In this document: one piece after another, positions 35,747-45,176 of the stretch
Numbering within the stretch: position 1 is the first letter of the stretch
Layout: every line of letters begins with the position of its first letter
From: Burkholderia pyrrocinia
GTDB taxonomy: Bacteria > Pseudomonadota > Gammaproteobacteria > Burkholderiales > Burkholderiaceae
Assembly: GCF_001028665.1 (NCBI RefSeq)
Contig: NZ_CP011503.1
Span: 2,790,001-2,854,000 of the forward strand
DNA length: 64,000 nt
Direction: 5' to 3'
The notes under the pieces: model-generated
Database searches by the model: none
What the model saw: only the letters and a program-made list of their open reading frames with translations
What the model was told of the DNA's origin: nothing
Made by a program: the position numbers and the translations under genes

Positions 35747-36053
35747 ATCACGTGTCACGCTCGCGGCCGGCGTTCGGCGCTGCCGGCAGGTTTAGGGGAC
35801 CGATCCGCCGGCGACGGTCCGCAACGTGCGCTGCACGACGCGAGGCTGCCTGCCGCAAGGAATCGGGCTACGGACGCAGTCTAGACTTTTTGGAAATCCA
35901 GTTCCCTAGGTGAAATCACGTAGAAATAAATTTCCAAATTTTCGAGGAAGTGATCTACAGTTTCATCCGGATGCTTCAGTCCGTATCGGACTCGGCCCGG
36001 CGGCGCGCAACGCGCCGTCTTCCGCCCCCCGGAGATGAGGAGACAAAGTGATC
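35747..36053. promoter_or_regulatory. Divergent iolC/importer promoter region with stacked palindromes
   Basis: This 307-bp gap separates the two inositol operons. Between 35878 and 35938 it holds AGTCTAGACT (35878-35887), TTTGGAAAT/ATTTCCAAA arms (35889-35897 and 35930-35938), GGAA-N6-TTCC (35892-35905), CCTAGG (35905-35910), GAAAT-AA-ATTTC (35923-35934) and a second site AGAA-N6-TTCC (35922-35935). The two N6 sites have centres 30 bp apart. The block is AT-richer than its surroundings. GGAA-N6-TTCC is, to my knowledge, the motif reported for IolR of Sinorhizobium meliloti; the RpiR regulator at 44235 is the probable binder here. Confidence 0.65.
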
Positions 36054-36980
36054 ATGAAGACCAAGCTGATGGCCGTCGCGGCCGCCGCGATCCTGGCTGC
36101 GCCGCTCGCGCACGCCGAGAAGATCGGCGTGACGATGGCGTCGTTCGACGACACGTTCCTGACCATCCTGCGCAACAGCATCACCGACGCAGCGAAGAAG
36201 GACGGTGCGACGGTGCAGATCGAGGACGGCGGCAACGACGTCGGCAAGCAGTTGAGCCAGGTCCAGAACATGATCGCGCAGAAGGTCGACGCGATCATCG
36301 TGAACGCGGTCGACACCGACGCGACGCCGAAGATCACGAAGATGGCGACGGCGGCGAAGATCCCGCTCGTCTACGTGAACCGCAAGCCGGTCGATTTCGA
36401 CAAGCTGCCGGCCGGCGTCGCGGTCGTCGCGTCCGACGAGAAGCAGTCCGGCACGCTGCAGGCGCGCCAGGTGTGCAAGCTGCTCGGCGGCAAGGGCGAT
36501 CTTCTCGTGCTGATGGGCGAGCTGTCCAACGAATCGGCGCGTGCCCGCACCAAGGACATCGAGGACGTGATCGCGACGAAGGAATGCTCCGGCATGAAGA
36601 TCGTCGACAAGCGCGAAGGCAAATGGAGCCGTACGCAGGGCCAGGACATCACGATGAACTGGCTGAGCTCCGGGACGAAGTTCGACGCGATCGTGTCGAA
36701 CAACGACGAAATGGCGATCGGCGCGATCAATGCGCTGAAGGCCGCGCGCAAATTGACGCCGAAGACCGTCGTCGCCGGCATCGACGCGACGCCGGACGGC
36801 CTCGCATCGATGAAGAGCGGCGAGCTGAAGGTGTCGGTGTACCAGAACGCGATCGGGCAGGGCGCGCAGTCGGTTGCCGCCGCGCTGAAGCTCGCGAAGA
36901 AGCAGCCCGTCGACCGCTTCGTGAACGTGCCGTTCGAGCTCGTGACGCCCGAGAACATGAACCAGTACGCCAAGCACTGA
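36054..36980 (+). CDS. Sugar (inositol-type) ABC transporter substrate-binding protein
   Basis: A 308-residue periplasmic binding protein of the ribose/inositol (RbsB/IbpA) type. The signal peptide ([16 protein letters not shown]) is cleaved near AHA-EK at residue ~22. The mature part has [16 protein letters not shown] at the first lobe and the hinge-side [14 protein letters not shown] stretch. It should capture myo-inositol or a close relative in the periplasm and deliver it to the permease at 38671. GAGGAG at 36037-36042 fits either this ATG or a GTG at 36048. First gene of the right-running operon. Confidence 0.92.
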   Translation: MKTKLMAVAAAAILAAPLAHAEKIGVTMASFDDTFLTILRNSITDAAKKDGATVQIEDGGNDVGKQLSQVQNMIAQKVDAIIVNAVDTDATPKITKMATAAKIPLVYVNRKPVDFDKLPAGVAVVASDEKQSGTLQARQVCKLLGGKGDLLVLMGELSNESARARTKDIEDVIATKECSGMKIVDKREGKWSRTQGQDITMNWLSSGTKFDAIVSNNDEMAIGAINALKAARKLTPKTVVAGIDATPDGLASMKSGELKVSVYQNAIGQGAQSVAAALKLAKKQPVDRFVNVPFELVTPENMNQYAKH

Positions 36981-37048
36981 GCGGCGATCCGTTGAACTGC
37001 GCGGGCCCGGCCTGGCCGGGTTCGCGCGCGACTTGTCGAGGAACGTCC

Positions 37049-38644
37049 ATGTTTACAGCCAGGATCGCGCGCCCGATGGCCGGCGTCGACGCGCCGGCCG
37101 CTTCGTCCGGCGGAGCGCCCGGCGCATCCGGATCGTCCGGTTCGCCGGCTTCTCCTGCGGCCGACTGCGTGCTCGAGGTGCGCGGCGTCGGCAAGTCCTT
37201 TCCCGGCGTCGTCGCGCTCGACGGCGTGCAGTTCCGCGTGCGCCGCGGCACCGTCCATGCGCTGATGGGCGAGAACGGCGCGGGCAAGTCGACGCTGATG
37301 AAGATCATCGCGGGCGTCTACACGCCCGATCAGGGCGAGATCCTGATCAACGGCGAACCCGTCGTGCTGAACGGGCCGCTCGACGCGCTCGACCGCGGGA
37401 TCGCGATGATCCACCAGGAACTCAACCTGATGCCGTACATGACGGTCGCGGAGAACATCTGGATCCGCCGCGAACCGAAGAACCGTTTCGGCCTGATCGA
37501 TCACGCGGAGCTGCGCCGCCGCACGGCCGCGCTGTTCGAGCGGCTGTCGATCGACATCGATCCGGAAACCGACGTGCGCACGCTGACAGTCGCGAGCCGG
37601 CAGATGGTCGAGATCGCGAAGGCCGTGTCGTTCGACTCGGACGTGCTGATCATGGACGAGCCGACCTCGGCGCTGACCGACAAGGAAGTCACGCACCTGT
37701 TCCGGATCATTCGCCAGCTGCGCGAGCAGGGCAAGGGCATCGTCTACATCACGCACAAGATGAACGAGCTGTTCGAGATTGCCGACGAGTTCTCGGTGTT
37801 CCGCGACGGCAAGTACATCGGCACGCATGCGTCGAGCGACGTCACGCGCGACGACATCATCCGCATGATGGTCGGCCGCGAGATCACGCAGATGTTCCCG
37901 AAGGAAGAGGTGCCGATCGGCGACGTCGTGCTGTCGGTGCAGAACCTCAGCGTCGACGGCGTGTTCCGCGACGTGAGCTTCGAGCTGCGTGCGGGCGAGA
38001 TCCTCGGCGTTGCGGGCCTGGTCGGTTCGGGGCGCTCGAACGTCGCGGAGGCGCTGTTCGGCGTCGTGCCGGCCACGTCGGGCGAGATCCGGATCGACGG
38101 CAAGCCGGTGCGGATCGCGACGCCCGCGCAGGCGATGAAGCACGGGATGGCGTTCCTGACCGAGGACCGCAAGGACACCGGCTGCTTCCTGAATCTCGAC
38201 CTGCTCGCGAACATGGAAGCGGCCGTGCTCAGCAACCGCTACGTGAAGTTCAATTTCGTGCAGCAGGCGCAGTTGAAGCGCGACTGCGAGGAAATGAGCC
38301 GGATGCTGCGCGTGAAGTCGCCCGGGCTGCACGAGGAGATCCAGAACCTGTCGGGCGGCAACCAGCAGAAGGTGCTGATCGGGCGCTGGCTGCTCACGCA
38401 GCCGCGCATCCTGATCCTCGACGAACCGACGCGCGGCATCGACGTCGGCGCGAAGGCCGAGATCCACCGGCTCGTCAGCGCGCTCGCCGGCAAGGGCGTC
38501 GCGGTGCTGATGATCTCGTCGGAGATGCCGGAGGTGCTGGGGATGAGCGACCGCGTGATGGTGATGCACGAAGGGCGCATGACCGGCATCGTCGAACGCA
38601 AGGACGCCGACCAGGTCCGCATCATGGATCTCGCGTCGCGTTGA
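37049..38644 (+). CDS. Sugar ABC transporter ATP-binding protein (RbsA-type, two NBDs)
   Basis: A 531-residue double ATPase of the RbsA/IatA type. NBD1 has Walker [10 protein letters not shown] (residue ~79), Walker [10 protein letters not shown] and an H-loop in YITHKM. NBD2 has the degenerate Walker [10 protein letters not shown], signature LSGGNQQK and Walker [11 protein letters not shown], as usual for carbohydrate-uptake 2 ATPases. About 40 N-terminal residues (Ala/Gly/Ser-rich) precede the first domain. GAGGAA upstream supports the ATG at 37049. It lies 68 bp after the binding-protein gene and 26 bp before the permease. Confidence 0.95.
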   Translation: MFTARIARPMAGVDAPAASSGGAPGASGSSGSPASPAADCVLEVRGVGKSFPGVVALDGVQFRVRRGTVHALMGENGAGKSTLMKIIAGVYTPDQGEILINGEPVVLNGPLDALDRGIAMIHQELNLMPYMTVAENIWIRREPKNRFGLIDHAELRRRTAALFERLSIDIDPETDVRTLTVASRQMVEIAKAVSFDSDVLIMDEPTSALTDKEVTHLFRIIRQLREQGKGIVYITHKMNELFEIADEFSVFRDGKYIGTHASSDVTRDDIIRMMVGREITQMFPKEEVPIGDVVLSVQNLSVDGVFRDVSFELRAGEILGVAGLVGSGRSNVAEALFGVVPATSGEIRIDGKPVRIATPAQAMKHGMAFLTEDRKDTGCFLNLDLLANMEAAVLSNRYVKFNFVQQAQLKRDCEEMSRMLRVKSPGLHEEIQNLSGGNQQKVLIGRWLLTQPRILILDEPTRGIDVGAKAEIHRLVSALAGKGVAVLMISSEMPEVLGMSDRVMVMHEGRMTGIVERKDADQVRIMDLASR

Positions 38645-38670
38645 GCCGAAACTAGATTGGAGACAAAGAA

Positions 38671-39696
38671 ATGGGCAACCTGAACCCGGTCGCGGACGCG
38701 CAGACCATCACAATCAAGGCGCGGCACACGAAGTGGCCGCCCGAGCTGAGCATCTTCCTCGTGCTGGTCGGCATCAGCCTGTTCTTCGAGATCGTCGGCT
38801 GGATCGTCGTCGGCCAGAGCTTCCTGTTCAACGCCGAGCGGCTCGAGATCATCGTGCTGCAGATGGCCGTGATCGGCATCATCGCGGTCGGCGTGAACCT
38901 CGTGATCATCACCAGCGGGATCGACCTGTCGTCGGGGTCGGTCGTCGCGGCGGCCGCCGTCGTGTCGGCGAGCCTCGCGCAGGTGTCCGACTTCCCGCGC
39001 GCGGTGTTTCCGCACCTGACCGACCTGCCGATCATCTGGCCGGTGCTGGCCGGCGTGTGCGTCGGGCTGCTGGTCGGCCTGCTGAACGGTTCGCTGATCG
39101 CGATGACGGGCATCCCGCCGTTCATCGCGACGCTCGGCACGATGGTCGCCGCGCGCGGGTTCGCGAAGTGGTTCACCAACGGGATGCCCGTGTCGATGCT
39201 GACCGACCAGTTCGCGGCCATCGGCGCAGGCGCCAATCCGGTGATCATCTTTCTCGTGATTGCCGCAATCTTCCACGTCGTGCTGCGCTACACGCGCTTC
39301 GGCAAGTACACCTATGCGATCGGCGCGAACCGTCATGCGGCGGTCGTGTCGGGCATCAACGTCACGCGTCACCTGGTGTTCGTCTATGCGATCGCGGGCC
39401 TGCTGAGCGGGATCGCCGGCACCGTGACGGCCGCGCGTGCGATCTCGGGCCAGTCGGGCATGGGCGTGATGTACGAGCTCGATGCGATCGCCGCGGTCGT
39501 GATCGGCGGCACGTCGCTGTCGGGCGGCCTCGGCCGCGTGACGGGCACCGTGATCGGCGTGCTGATCCTCGGCGTGATGACGTCGGGCTTCACGTTCATC
39601 CGCATCGACGCGTATTACCAGGAGATGGTCAAGGGCGCGATCATCGTCGCGGCCGTGATCGCCGACCAGTATCGCAACAAGAAGAAGCGTCGCTGA
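38671..39696 (+). CDS. Sugar ABC transporter permease (RbsC-type)
   Basis: A 341-residue polytopic permease of the ribose/inositol family. The conserved loop GVNLVIITSGIDLSSGSVVAAAAVVSA lies near residues 75-100, and the cytoplasmic coupling region reads YTRFGKYTYAIGANRHAAVVSGINV. GGAGACAAAGAA precedes the ATG. It completes the importer with the genes at 36054 and 37049; uptake of inositol is inferred from the neighbouring catabolic genes. Confidence 0.95.
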   Translation: MGNLNPVADAQTITIKARHTKWPPELSIFLVLVGISLFFEIVGWIVVGQSFLFNAERLEIIVLQMAVIGIIAVGVNLVIITSGIDLSSGSVVAAAAVVSASLAQVSDFPRAVFPHLTDLPIIWPVLAGVCVGLLVGLLNGSLIAMTGIPPFIATLGTMVAARGFAKWFTNGMPVSMLTDQFAAIGAGANPVIIFLVIAAIFHVVLRYTRFGKYTYAIGANRHAAVVSGINVTRHLVFVYAIAGLLSGIAGTVTAARAISGQSGMGVMYELDAIAAVVIGGTSLSGGLGRVTGTVIGVLILGVMTSGFTFIRIDAYYQEMVKGAIIVAAVIADQYRNKKKRR

Positions 39697-39739
39697 GCGC
39701 ACGCGTCCGACTGCATCCCGCATTCACGAAGGAAACCTG

Positions 39740-40651
39740 ATGAAGATCGCGCTGGACCCCTACATGATTCGCCACCTGCCGCTCGACCGGTTGCCGCACG
39801 CGGTGGCCGAGCTCGGCTACGACCAGATCGAACTGTCGCCGCGCAGCGATTTCCTCGACTGGTGGGTGATGCCGCGCGCGACCCGCGAACGCATGGCCGC
39901 ATTTCGCCAGGCGCTGCGCGCGAGCGGCGTCGGCCTTGCGTCGCTGCAGCCGATGTACCGCTGGGCGAGCCCGTTCGAGGACGAGCGGTTATGGGCCGTG
40001 CGCTGCTGGAAGAAGGCGATCGAGGTCGCGGTCGAGATGGAGTGCGCGCTGATGGTGTCCGAGTTTGGGCGCGGTGCGTCGCCGGAGCGCTCGGTCGGCG
40101 AGCGGCCGGGCGCGAACCCGAAGGAGCTGTGCGAAGCCGCGTGGTTCCGTTCGATGGACGAGCTGCTGCCGATTCTCGAACGCGAGGGCATCGTGCTGTC
40201 GGTCGAGCCGCATCCGGAGGACTGGATCGAGCAGTTGCAGCCGGCGATCGACATCGTGACGAACCTCGGCTCGCCGTCGCTGAAGCTGTCGTATATCGCG
40301 CCGCACACGTTCTACTACGGCGACGACATGGCCGCGATGATCGCGCAGGCCGCGCCGATCCTCGCGCACGTGCGCGTGGCCGACACCTTCGACCACCGCA
40401 AGAGCAGCCAGCTTCGCTACATCGTGAACCCGCCGGGCTCGAACCAGATCCGCGTGCACCAGCATCTCGACATCGGGCAGGGCGAGATCGACTGGGACGT
40501 GTTTTTTCGCGCGCTCGGCGCCGCGGGCTTCGACGGCGTGATGTCGTCTTGCGTGTTCGCGTGGGAAGACCGCGCGGAAGCGTCGTCGCGCTACATGCGC
40601 GACACGATCCAGCGCTACGTCGATCTTCATTTCGATCGCACGGCGCGCTGA
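39740..40651 (+). CDS. TIM-barrel sugar phosphate isomerase/epimerase (IolH-like)
   Basis: A 303-residue xylose-isomerase-like TIM-barrel protein. The opening KIALDPYMIRHLPLDRLPHAVAELGYDQIELSPRSDF resembles IolH proteins of other inositol clusters. Metal-ligand-type acids and His occur in LSVEPHPEDW and in IRVHQHLDIGQGEIDWD. The function of IolH is not firmly known; isomerisation of an inosose or keto-inositol is a reasonable guess. AAGGAAA precedes the ATG. It follows the permease by 43 bp and precedes iolG by 59 bp. Confidence 0.85.
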   Translation: MKIALDPYMIRHLPLDRLPHAVAELGYDQIELSPRSDFLDWWVMPRATRERMAAFRQALRASGVGLASLQPMYRWASPFEDERLWAVRCWKKAIEVAVEMECALMVSEFGRGASPERSVGERPGANPKELCEAAWFRSMDELLPILEREGIVLSVEPHPEDWIEQLQPAIDIVTNLGSPSLKLSYIAPHTFYYGDDMAAMIAQAAPILAHVRVADTFDHRKSSQLRYIVNPPGSNQIRVHQHLDIGQGEIDWDVFFRALGAAGFDGVMSSCVFAWEDRAEASSRYMRDTIQRYVDLHFDRTAR

Positions 40652-40710
40652 CCGATTACTGACCGGCGCGGCACGGGCCGCGCCGCTGATGAACGACTGG
40701 AGACTCCCGG

Positions 40711-41724
40711 ATGACCTTGCAAATCGGCGTGATCGGCTGCGGCGCGATCGGCCAGGACCATATCCGCAGATTGACGCGCACGCTGTCCGGCGCGCGCGTG
40801 GTGGCCGTCAACGACATCGATCCGCAGCAGGCGCGTGATGCGGTGTCGAAATACGGGCTCGACGCCGAGATCTACGGCGACGGCCATGAAGTGGTCGCGG
40901 CCGCCGACGTGCAGGCCGTGCTCGTCACGTCGTGGGGGCCGACGCACGAAGCGTTCGTGCTCGACGCGATCGCGCACGGCAAGCCCGTGTTCTGCGAGAA
41001 ACCGCTCGCCGTCACGGCCGACGGCTGCATGCGGATCGTCGAAGCGGAAGTCGCGCACGGCAAACGGCTCGTGCAGGTCGGCTTCATGCGGCCGTACGAC
41101 GAAGGTTATCGCGCGCTTAAGCGCGTGATCGACAGCGGCGAGATCGGCGCACCGCTGATGCTGCATTGCGCGCACCGCAACCAGTCGGTCGGCGAGCGCT
41201 ACACGACCGACATGGCGATCACCGACACGCTGATCCACGAGCTCGACGTACTGCGCTGGCTGCTCGGCGAGGATTATGCGAGCGCGCAGGTCGTCTATCC
41301 GAAGAAGACGCGCCATGCGTCCGCGCATCTCGCCGATCCGCAGATCGTGCTGCTGGAAACCGCGAGCGGCGTGCGCATCGACGTCGAGATTTTCGTGAAC
41401 TGCCAGTACGGCTATGACATCCAGTGCGAAGTGGTCGGCGAGCAGGGCATCGCGAAGCTGCCCGATCCGCCGGCCGTGGACCTCAAGCGCGCGGCGCGGC
41501 AATCGGTCGAGATCATGACCGACTGGAAGGAGCGCTTCATCGCGTCGTACGACGTCGAGCTGCAGGCGTTCATCGACGGCGTGCGGCAGGGTGCGCTGAC
41601 GGGCCCGTCTGCCTGGGACGGCTACGCGGCGGCGGTCGCGGCCGACGCATGCGTGCGTGCGCAACAGAGCGGTGCGGTCGAACCGATCGCGATGGCCGAC
41701 CGCCCCGCGTTCTATCGCGCCTGA
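40711..41724 (+). CDS. iolG: Inositol 2-dehydrogenase (Gfo/Idh/MocA family)
   Basis: A 337-residue NAD-dependent dehydrogenase that should oxidise myo-inositol to scyllo-inosose, the entry step of the pathway. The Rossmann motif is [12 protein letters not shown] (residues ~6-17). The EKPLAV motif is at about residues 97-102, and the catalytic Asp/His region is [14 protein letters not shown]. Close similarity to IolG over the whole length, including [12 protein letters not shown], makes the assignment strong. Second-best reading is a related sugar dehydrogenase such as scyllo-inositol dehydrogenase. Confidence 0.92.
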   Translation: MTLQIGVIGCGAIGQDHIRRLTRTLSGARVVAVNDIDPQQARDAVSKYGLDAEIYGDGHEVVAAADVQAVLVTSWGPTHEAFVLDAIAHGKPVFCEKPLAVTADGCMRIVEAEVAHGKRLVQVGFMRPYDEGYRALKRVIDSGEIGAPLMLHCAHRNQSVGERYTTDMAITDTLIHELDVLRWLLGEDYASAQVVYPKKTRHASAHLADPQIVLLETASGVRIDVEIFVNCQYGYDIQCEVVGEQGIAKLPDPPAVDLKRAARQSVEIMTDWKERFIASYDVELQAFIDGVRQGALTGPSAWDGYAAAVAADACVRAQQSGAVEPIAMADRPAFYRA

Positions 41725-41783
41725 ACCGTGGCCGCGTCGCCACACATGCGGCCGCGTGCCGCTTACCTATCGGACTGACCGAC

Positions 41784-42710
41784 ATGACGATGAAGATTGG
41801 TTGCGCACCCTGCTGCTGGGGTGTCGACGACGTGAAGAACCCGCACCTGCCGCCGTGGCGGCACGTGCTTGCCGAGGCGGCCCAGGCCGGCTACTCGGGC
41901 ATCGAGCTCGGGCCGTACGGCTATATCCCGCTCGAACTCGACGTCGTGAGCGCCGAGCTCGAGCGGCAGCGCCTGAGCATTACCGCCGGCACGATCTTCG
42001 ACGATCTCGTGTCGCCGGAGAACCTGCCGAACCTGTTGCGCCAGACGCGCGAGATCTGCGCGCTGATCACGCGGCTGCCGAAGCTGCCGACGCAGGACGG
42101 GCAGCGCTACGCGGCGCCGTACCTGGTCGTGATGGACTGGGGGCACGAAGAACGCGATTATGCGGCCGGCCATGCCGATCGCGCGCCGCGGCTGTCCGGC
42201 GAACGCTGGGCGCGCATGGTCGAGCACATCCGGCAGATCGCGACGATTGCGCGCGACGAGTTCGGCGTGCGCGCGGTGATCCATCCGCATGCGGGCGGCT
42301 ACATCGAGTTCGCGGACGAAATCGACCGGATCGTCGCAGATCTTCCAGCCGACACGGTCGGCCTCTGTCTCGATACGGGCCACCTGTACTACTCGGGCAT
42401 GGACCCGGAAACCTGGCTGCGCCGCCATGCGGCGCGCGTCGACTACGTGCATTTCAAGGATATCGACGCAGCCGTGTACGACGCGGTGATGGGCGAGCAC
42501 ATCGCGTTCTTCGCCGCATGCGCGCGCGGCGTGATGTGCCCGATCGGCACCGGCGTGCTCGACTACCGGTCGATCCGGCACGCGCTCGACGACATCGGCT
42601 ACGCGGGCTACATCACGATCGAGCAGGAGCGCGATCCGCGCAATGCCGGCACGAGCCTGCGCGACGTCGCCGCGAGCCGCGCGTTTCTCGCGTCGGCCGG
42701 CTTCGCATGA
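41784..42710 (+). CDS. TIM-barrel protein, IolE/inosose dehydratase-like
   Basis: A 308-residue xylose-isomerase-like TIM-barrel. KIGCAPCCWGVDDVKNPHLPPW and the GIELGPYGYIPLE stretch resemble IolE, and metal-ligand segments VIHPHAGGYIEF and CLDTGHLYYSGMDPE are present, but it lacks IolE's NPLSW and ELGNKFP motifs. It may act on a different keto-inositol isomer (for example from another inositol stereoisomer). No strong Shine-Dalgarno sequence precedes the ATG at 41784; a second ATG lies at 41790. It is between the two Gfo/Idh dehydrogenase genes. Confidence 0.82.
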   Translation: MTMKIGCAPCCWGVDDVKNPHLPPWRHVLAEAAQAGYSGIELGPYGYIPLELDVVSAELERQRLSITAGTIFDDLVSPENLPNLLRQTREICALITRLPKLPTQDGQRYAAPYLVVMDWGHEERDYAAGHADRAPRLSGERWARMVEHIRQIATIARDEFGVRAVIHPHAGGYIEFADEIDRIVADLPADTVGLCLDTGHLYYSGMDPETWLRRHAARVDYVHFKDIDAAVYDAVMGEHIAFFAACARGVMCPIGTGVLDYRSIRHALDDIGYAGYITIEQERDPRNAGTSLRDVAASRAFLASAGFA

Positions 42711-42769
42711 ACTACGCATGAACACCTGAACCACCGAACACCTGAACACGGACCAGGAACACCACCATC

Positions 42770-43942
42770 ATGATTGACGGACAGATTCTGCTTGGACATT
42801 CGATTCGCTGGGGCATGGTCGGCGGCGGGCTCGGCAGCCAGATCGGCTACAGCCACCGGTCGGCCGCGCTGCGCGACGGCAGTTTCGAGCTGGTCGCCGG
42901 CGCGTTCGACATCGATCCCGAACGCGGCCGCCAGTTCGGCGTGAAGCTCGGCGTCGCGGCCGAGCGCTGCTATCCCGACTACGCGACGATGTTCGACGCC
43001 GAGGCGCGTCGCCCGGACGGCATCCGCGCGGTGTCGATCGCGACGCCGAACAACACGCACTTCGAGATCTGCCGCGCTGCGCTGAACGCGGGGCTGCACG
43101 TGGTCTGCGAGAAGCCGCTGTGCTTCACGACCGACGAGGCCGAGACGCTGCAGCGCCTGTCGGTCGAGAAGAACCGGATCGTCGGCGTCGCATACGGCTA
43201 TTCGGGTCACCAGATGATCGAACAGGCGCGCGAGATGATCGCGCGCGGCGATCTCGGCGAGATCCGCATCGTGCAGATGCAGTTCGCGCACGGGTTTCAC
43301 AGCGAAGGTGTCGAGGCCGCGAGCGCGGCCGCGCGCTGGCGCGTCGACCCGAAGTTCGCGGGCCCGAGCTACGTGCTCGGCGACATTGGCACGCATCCGC
43401 TGTACATCTCCGAGGTGATGGCGCCCGAGCTGAAGATCCGGCGGCTGATGTGTTCGCGGCAGAGCTTCGTGAAGAGCCGCGCGCCGCTGGAAGACAACGC
43501 GTTCACGATCATGGAATACGACACGGGCGCGATCGGCTACGTGTGGTCGAGTGCGGTGAACGCGGGTTCGATGCATGGCCAGAAGGTGCGCGTGATCGGT
43601 TCGAAGGCGAGCGTCGAATGGTGGGACGAGCATCCGAACCAGTTGCGCTACGAAGTGCAGGGGCAGCCCGCGCAGGTGCTCGATCGCGGGATGGGCTACC
43701 TGCATCCGAACGCATTGCACGAGGATCGCATCGGCGCCGGGCATCCGGAAGGGCTGTTCGAGGCGTGGTCGAATCTCTATCAGCGCTTCGCGCTCGCGAT
43801 GGATGCGGCCGATCGCGGCGACGCCGCGGCGCTGAAGGGCATCCGCTATCCGGACGTTCACGCGGGCGTCGAGGGCGTCCGATGGGTCGAGAACTGCGTG
43901 CGTTCCGCCGACGCGGGCAGCGTGTGGGTCGACTATCGCTGA
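42770..43942 (+). CDS. Gfo/Idh/MocA-family oxidoreductase (second inositol-type dehydrogenase)
   Basis: A 390-residue NAD(P)-dependent dehydrogenase. The Rossmann motif is GMVGGGLGSQIG (residues ~16-27), with the CEKPLCF motif and an active-site DIGTHPLYISEVM segment. It is longer than and clearly different from the iolG product at 40711. Related proteins oxidise scyllo-inositol, other inositol isomers or alkyl sugars; the exact substrate is open. AGGAACACCACC precedes the ATG. Last enzyme gene of the right-running operon, 292 bp before the regulator gene. Confidence 0.88.
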   Translation: MIDGQILLGHSIRWGMVGGGLGSQIGYSHRSAALRDGSFELVAGAFDIDPERGRQFGVKLGVAAERCYPDYATMFDAEARRPDGIRAVSIATPNNTHFEICRAALNAGLHVVCEKPLCFTTDEAETLQRLSVEKNRIVGVAYGYSGHQMIEQAREMIARGDLGEIRIVQMQFAHGFHSEGVEAASAAARWRVDPKFAGPSYVLGDIGTHPLYISEVMAPELKIRRLMCSRQSFVKSRAPLEDNAFTIMEYDTGAIGYVWSSAVNAGSMHGQKVRVIGSKASVEWWDEHPNQLRYEVQGQPAQVLDRGMGYLHPNALHEDRIGAGHPEGLFEAWSNLYQRFALAMDAADRGDAAALKGIRYPDVHAGVEGVRWVENCVRSADAGSVWVDYR

Positions 43943-44234
43943 GCAGGGCAGGCCGGAGGCGGCGCGCCGGCCGCCGCTTCGCACCGGCCGTCGGCGTCGG
44001 CAGACTCGGTAGACGCCCTAATCTTTACGACGCCGCGAGAGCGTTGGACAATCGTTGCCAGTCTTGCCGTGGAGCGTGTGCAGGTGATGATCGAGCGCGT
44101 GGGAGCGAAACGCGCGGCGCGGGCCGTGCCGCAAACGTGATTAAATTCGCCCTTCATGCATGTATCCAGGTGAGCCCCGGGCCGCGTCCGTCAGCATCGC
44201 GCGTGCACCGGGGCCGTCAACTTCGCGCCATCCG

Positions 44235-45119
44235 ATGAGTTCATCCGAGAAACCTCCCGCCACCGTCGAGCAGTTCCTGCAGCACCTGACGCAGGAATAC
44301 GACGGCCTCAGCAATCGCCTGAAGGTCATTGCGCGTCACGTGGAAACGCATCGGGACCAGCTTGGCCTGGAAGGCATCCAGTCGCTCGCGGAAGCGTGCG
44401 GCGTGCAGCCGTCGGCGGTCGTGCGCTTCGCGAAGCATTTCGGCTTCTCCGGCTTCTCCGAGATGCAGCGGCTGTTCCGCGAAGGGCTCGCGCAGCAGAT
44501 CGCGCCGGGGCGTGCGTACAACCTGCGGCTGCGCGACGTGATCGAAGCGGGCTCGTCGAGCCTGCAGCCCGAGCAGATCGCCGACGAATTCATCAAGGGC
44601 AGCATTGCCGGGATGCAGCAGTTGCGGCAGACGCTCGACCCGCAGGCGCTCGCGCAGGCCGTCGACCTGCTCGCCGACACGCAGGCGATCTGGATCGCCG
44701 GTTCGCGGCGGGCGTTTCCGATCGCCGTGTATCTCGACTATGCGCTGCAGCACACTGACAAGCGCATCGGGCTGTTCAGCGCGCTCGGCAGCATGCATCT
44801 CGGGCAGATCCGGTCGGTGCGCAACGGCGACGTGATGATCGTCATCTCGTTCATGCCGTATGCGGACGAGACCGTGCAGGTCGCGCAGCAGGCCGTGCAG
44901 CGCGGCGCGCGCCTGATCGCGATCACCGACAGCCGGATGAGCCCGCTCGCGCGGGAGGCCGAGGTGACGCTGATGGTGCAGGACAGCGAGACGTTCGGGT
45001 TCCGCGCGCTGACGGCCACGATGGGCCTCGCGCAGAGCCTGTTCGTCGCGCTCGCGTACCGGCTCGAACTGTCGTACCTGCCGACCGCCGACGGCGCGCA
45101 CGGCACGAAAGCCGGCTGA
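44235..45119 (+). CDS. RpiR/MurR-family regulator (probable inositol regulator)
   Basis: A 294-residue transcription factor with an N-terminal RpiR helix-turn-helix (about residues 12-85, including SLAEACGVQPSAVVRFAKHFGFSGFSEMQRLF) and a C-terminal SIS sugar-phosphate-binding domain (about 135-260, with IWIAGSRRAF and VISFMPYADET). IolR proteins of alpha- and beta-proteobacteria belong to this family and repress iol genes until an inositol-derived intermediate binds, so that role is likely here. The ATG at 44235 is chosen over an open frame to 44160 because the family fold starts near residue 12. It is convergent with mmsA. Confidence 0.9.
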   Translation: MSSSEKPPATVEQFLQHLTQEYDGLSNRLKVIARHVETHRDQLGLEGIQSLAEACGVQPSAVVRFAKHFGFSGFSEMQRLFREGLAQQIAPGRAYNLRLRDVIEAGSSSLQPEQIADEFIKGSIAGMQQLRQTLDPQALAQAVDLLADTQAIWIAGSRRAFPIAVYLDYALQHTDKRIGLFSALGSMHLGQIRSVRNGDVMIVISFMPYADETVQVAQQAVQRGARLIAITDSRMSPLAREAEVTLMVQDSETFGFRALTATMGLAQSLFVALAYRLELSYLPTADGAHGTKAG

Positions 45120-45136
45120 CGAATTTTGCTGGCGCA

Positions 45137-45163
45137 CCGCCCGCGCGATCGATCGGCGGGCGG
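45137..45163. terminator. Hairpin between the RpiR regulator and mmsA genes
   Basis: An 8-bp stem CCGCCCGC/GCGGGCGG encloses an 11-nt loop that is itself self-complementary (CGATCGATCG). It lies in the 57-bp convergent gap. No T run follows on either strand, so terminator function is tentative. Confidence 0.4.
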
Positions 45164-45176
45164 CGCACCGGCCGGC

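Noticed and set aside
38028..38044. Arg in the second Walker A (GSGRSN) of the sugar ATPase
   Set aside because: This is normal for the second nucleotide-binding domain of RbsA-type double ATPases and is not a defect.
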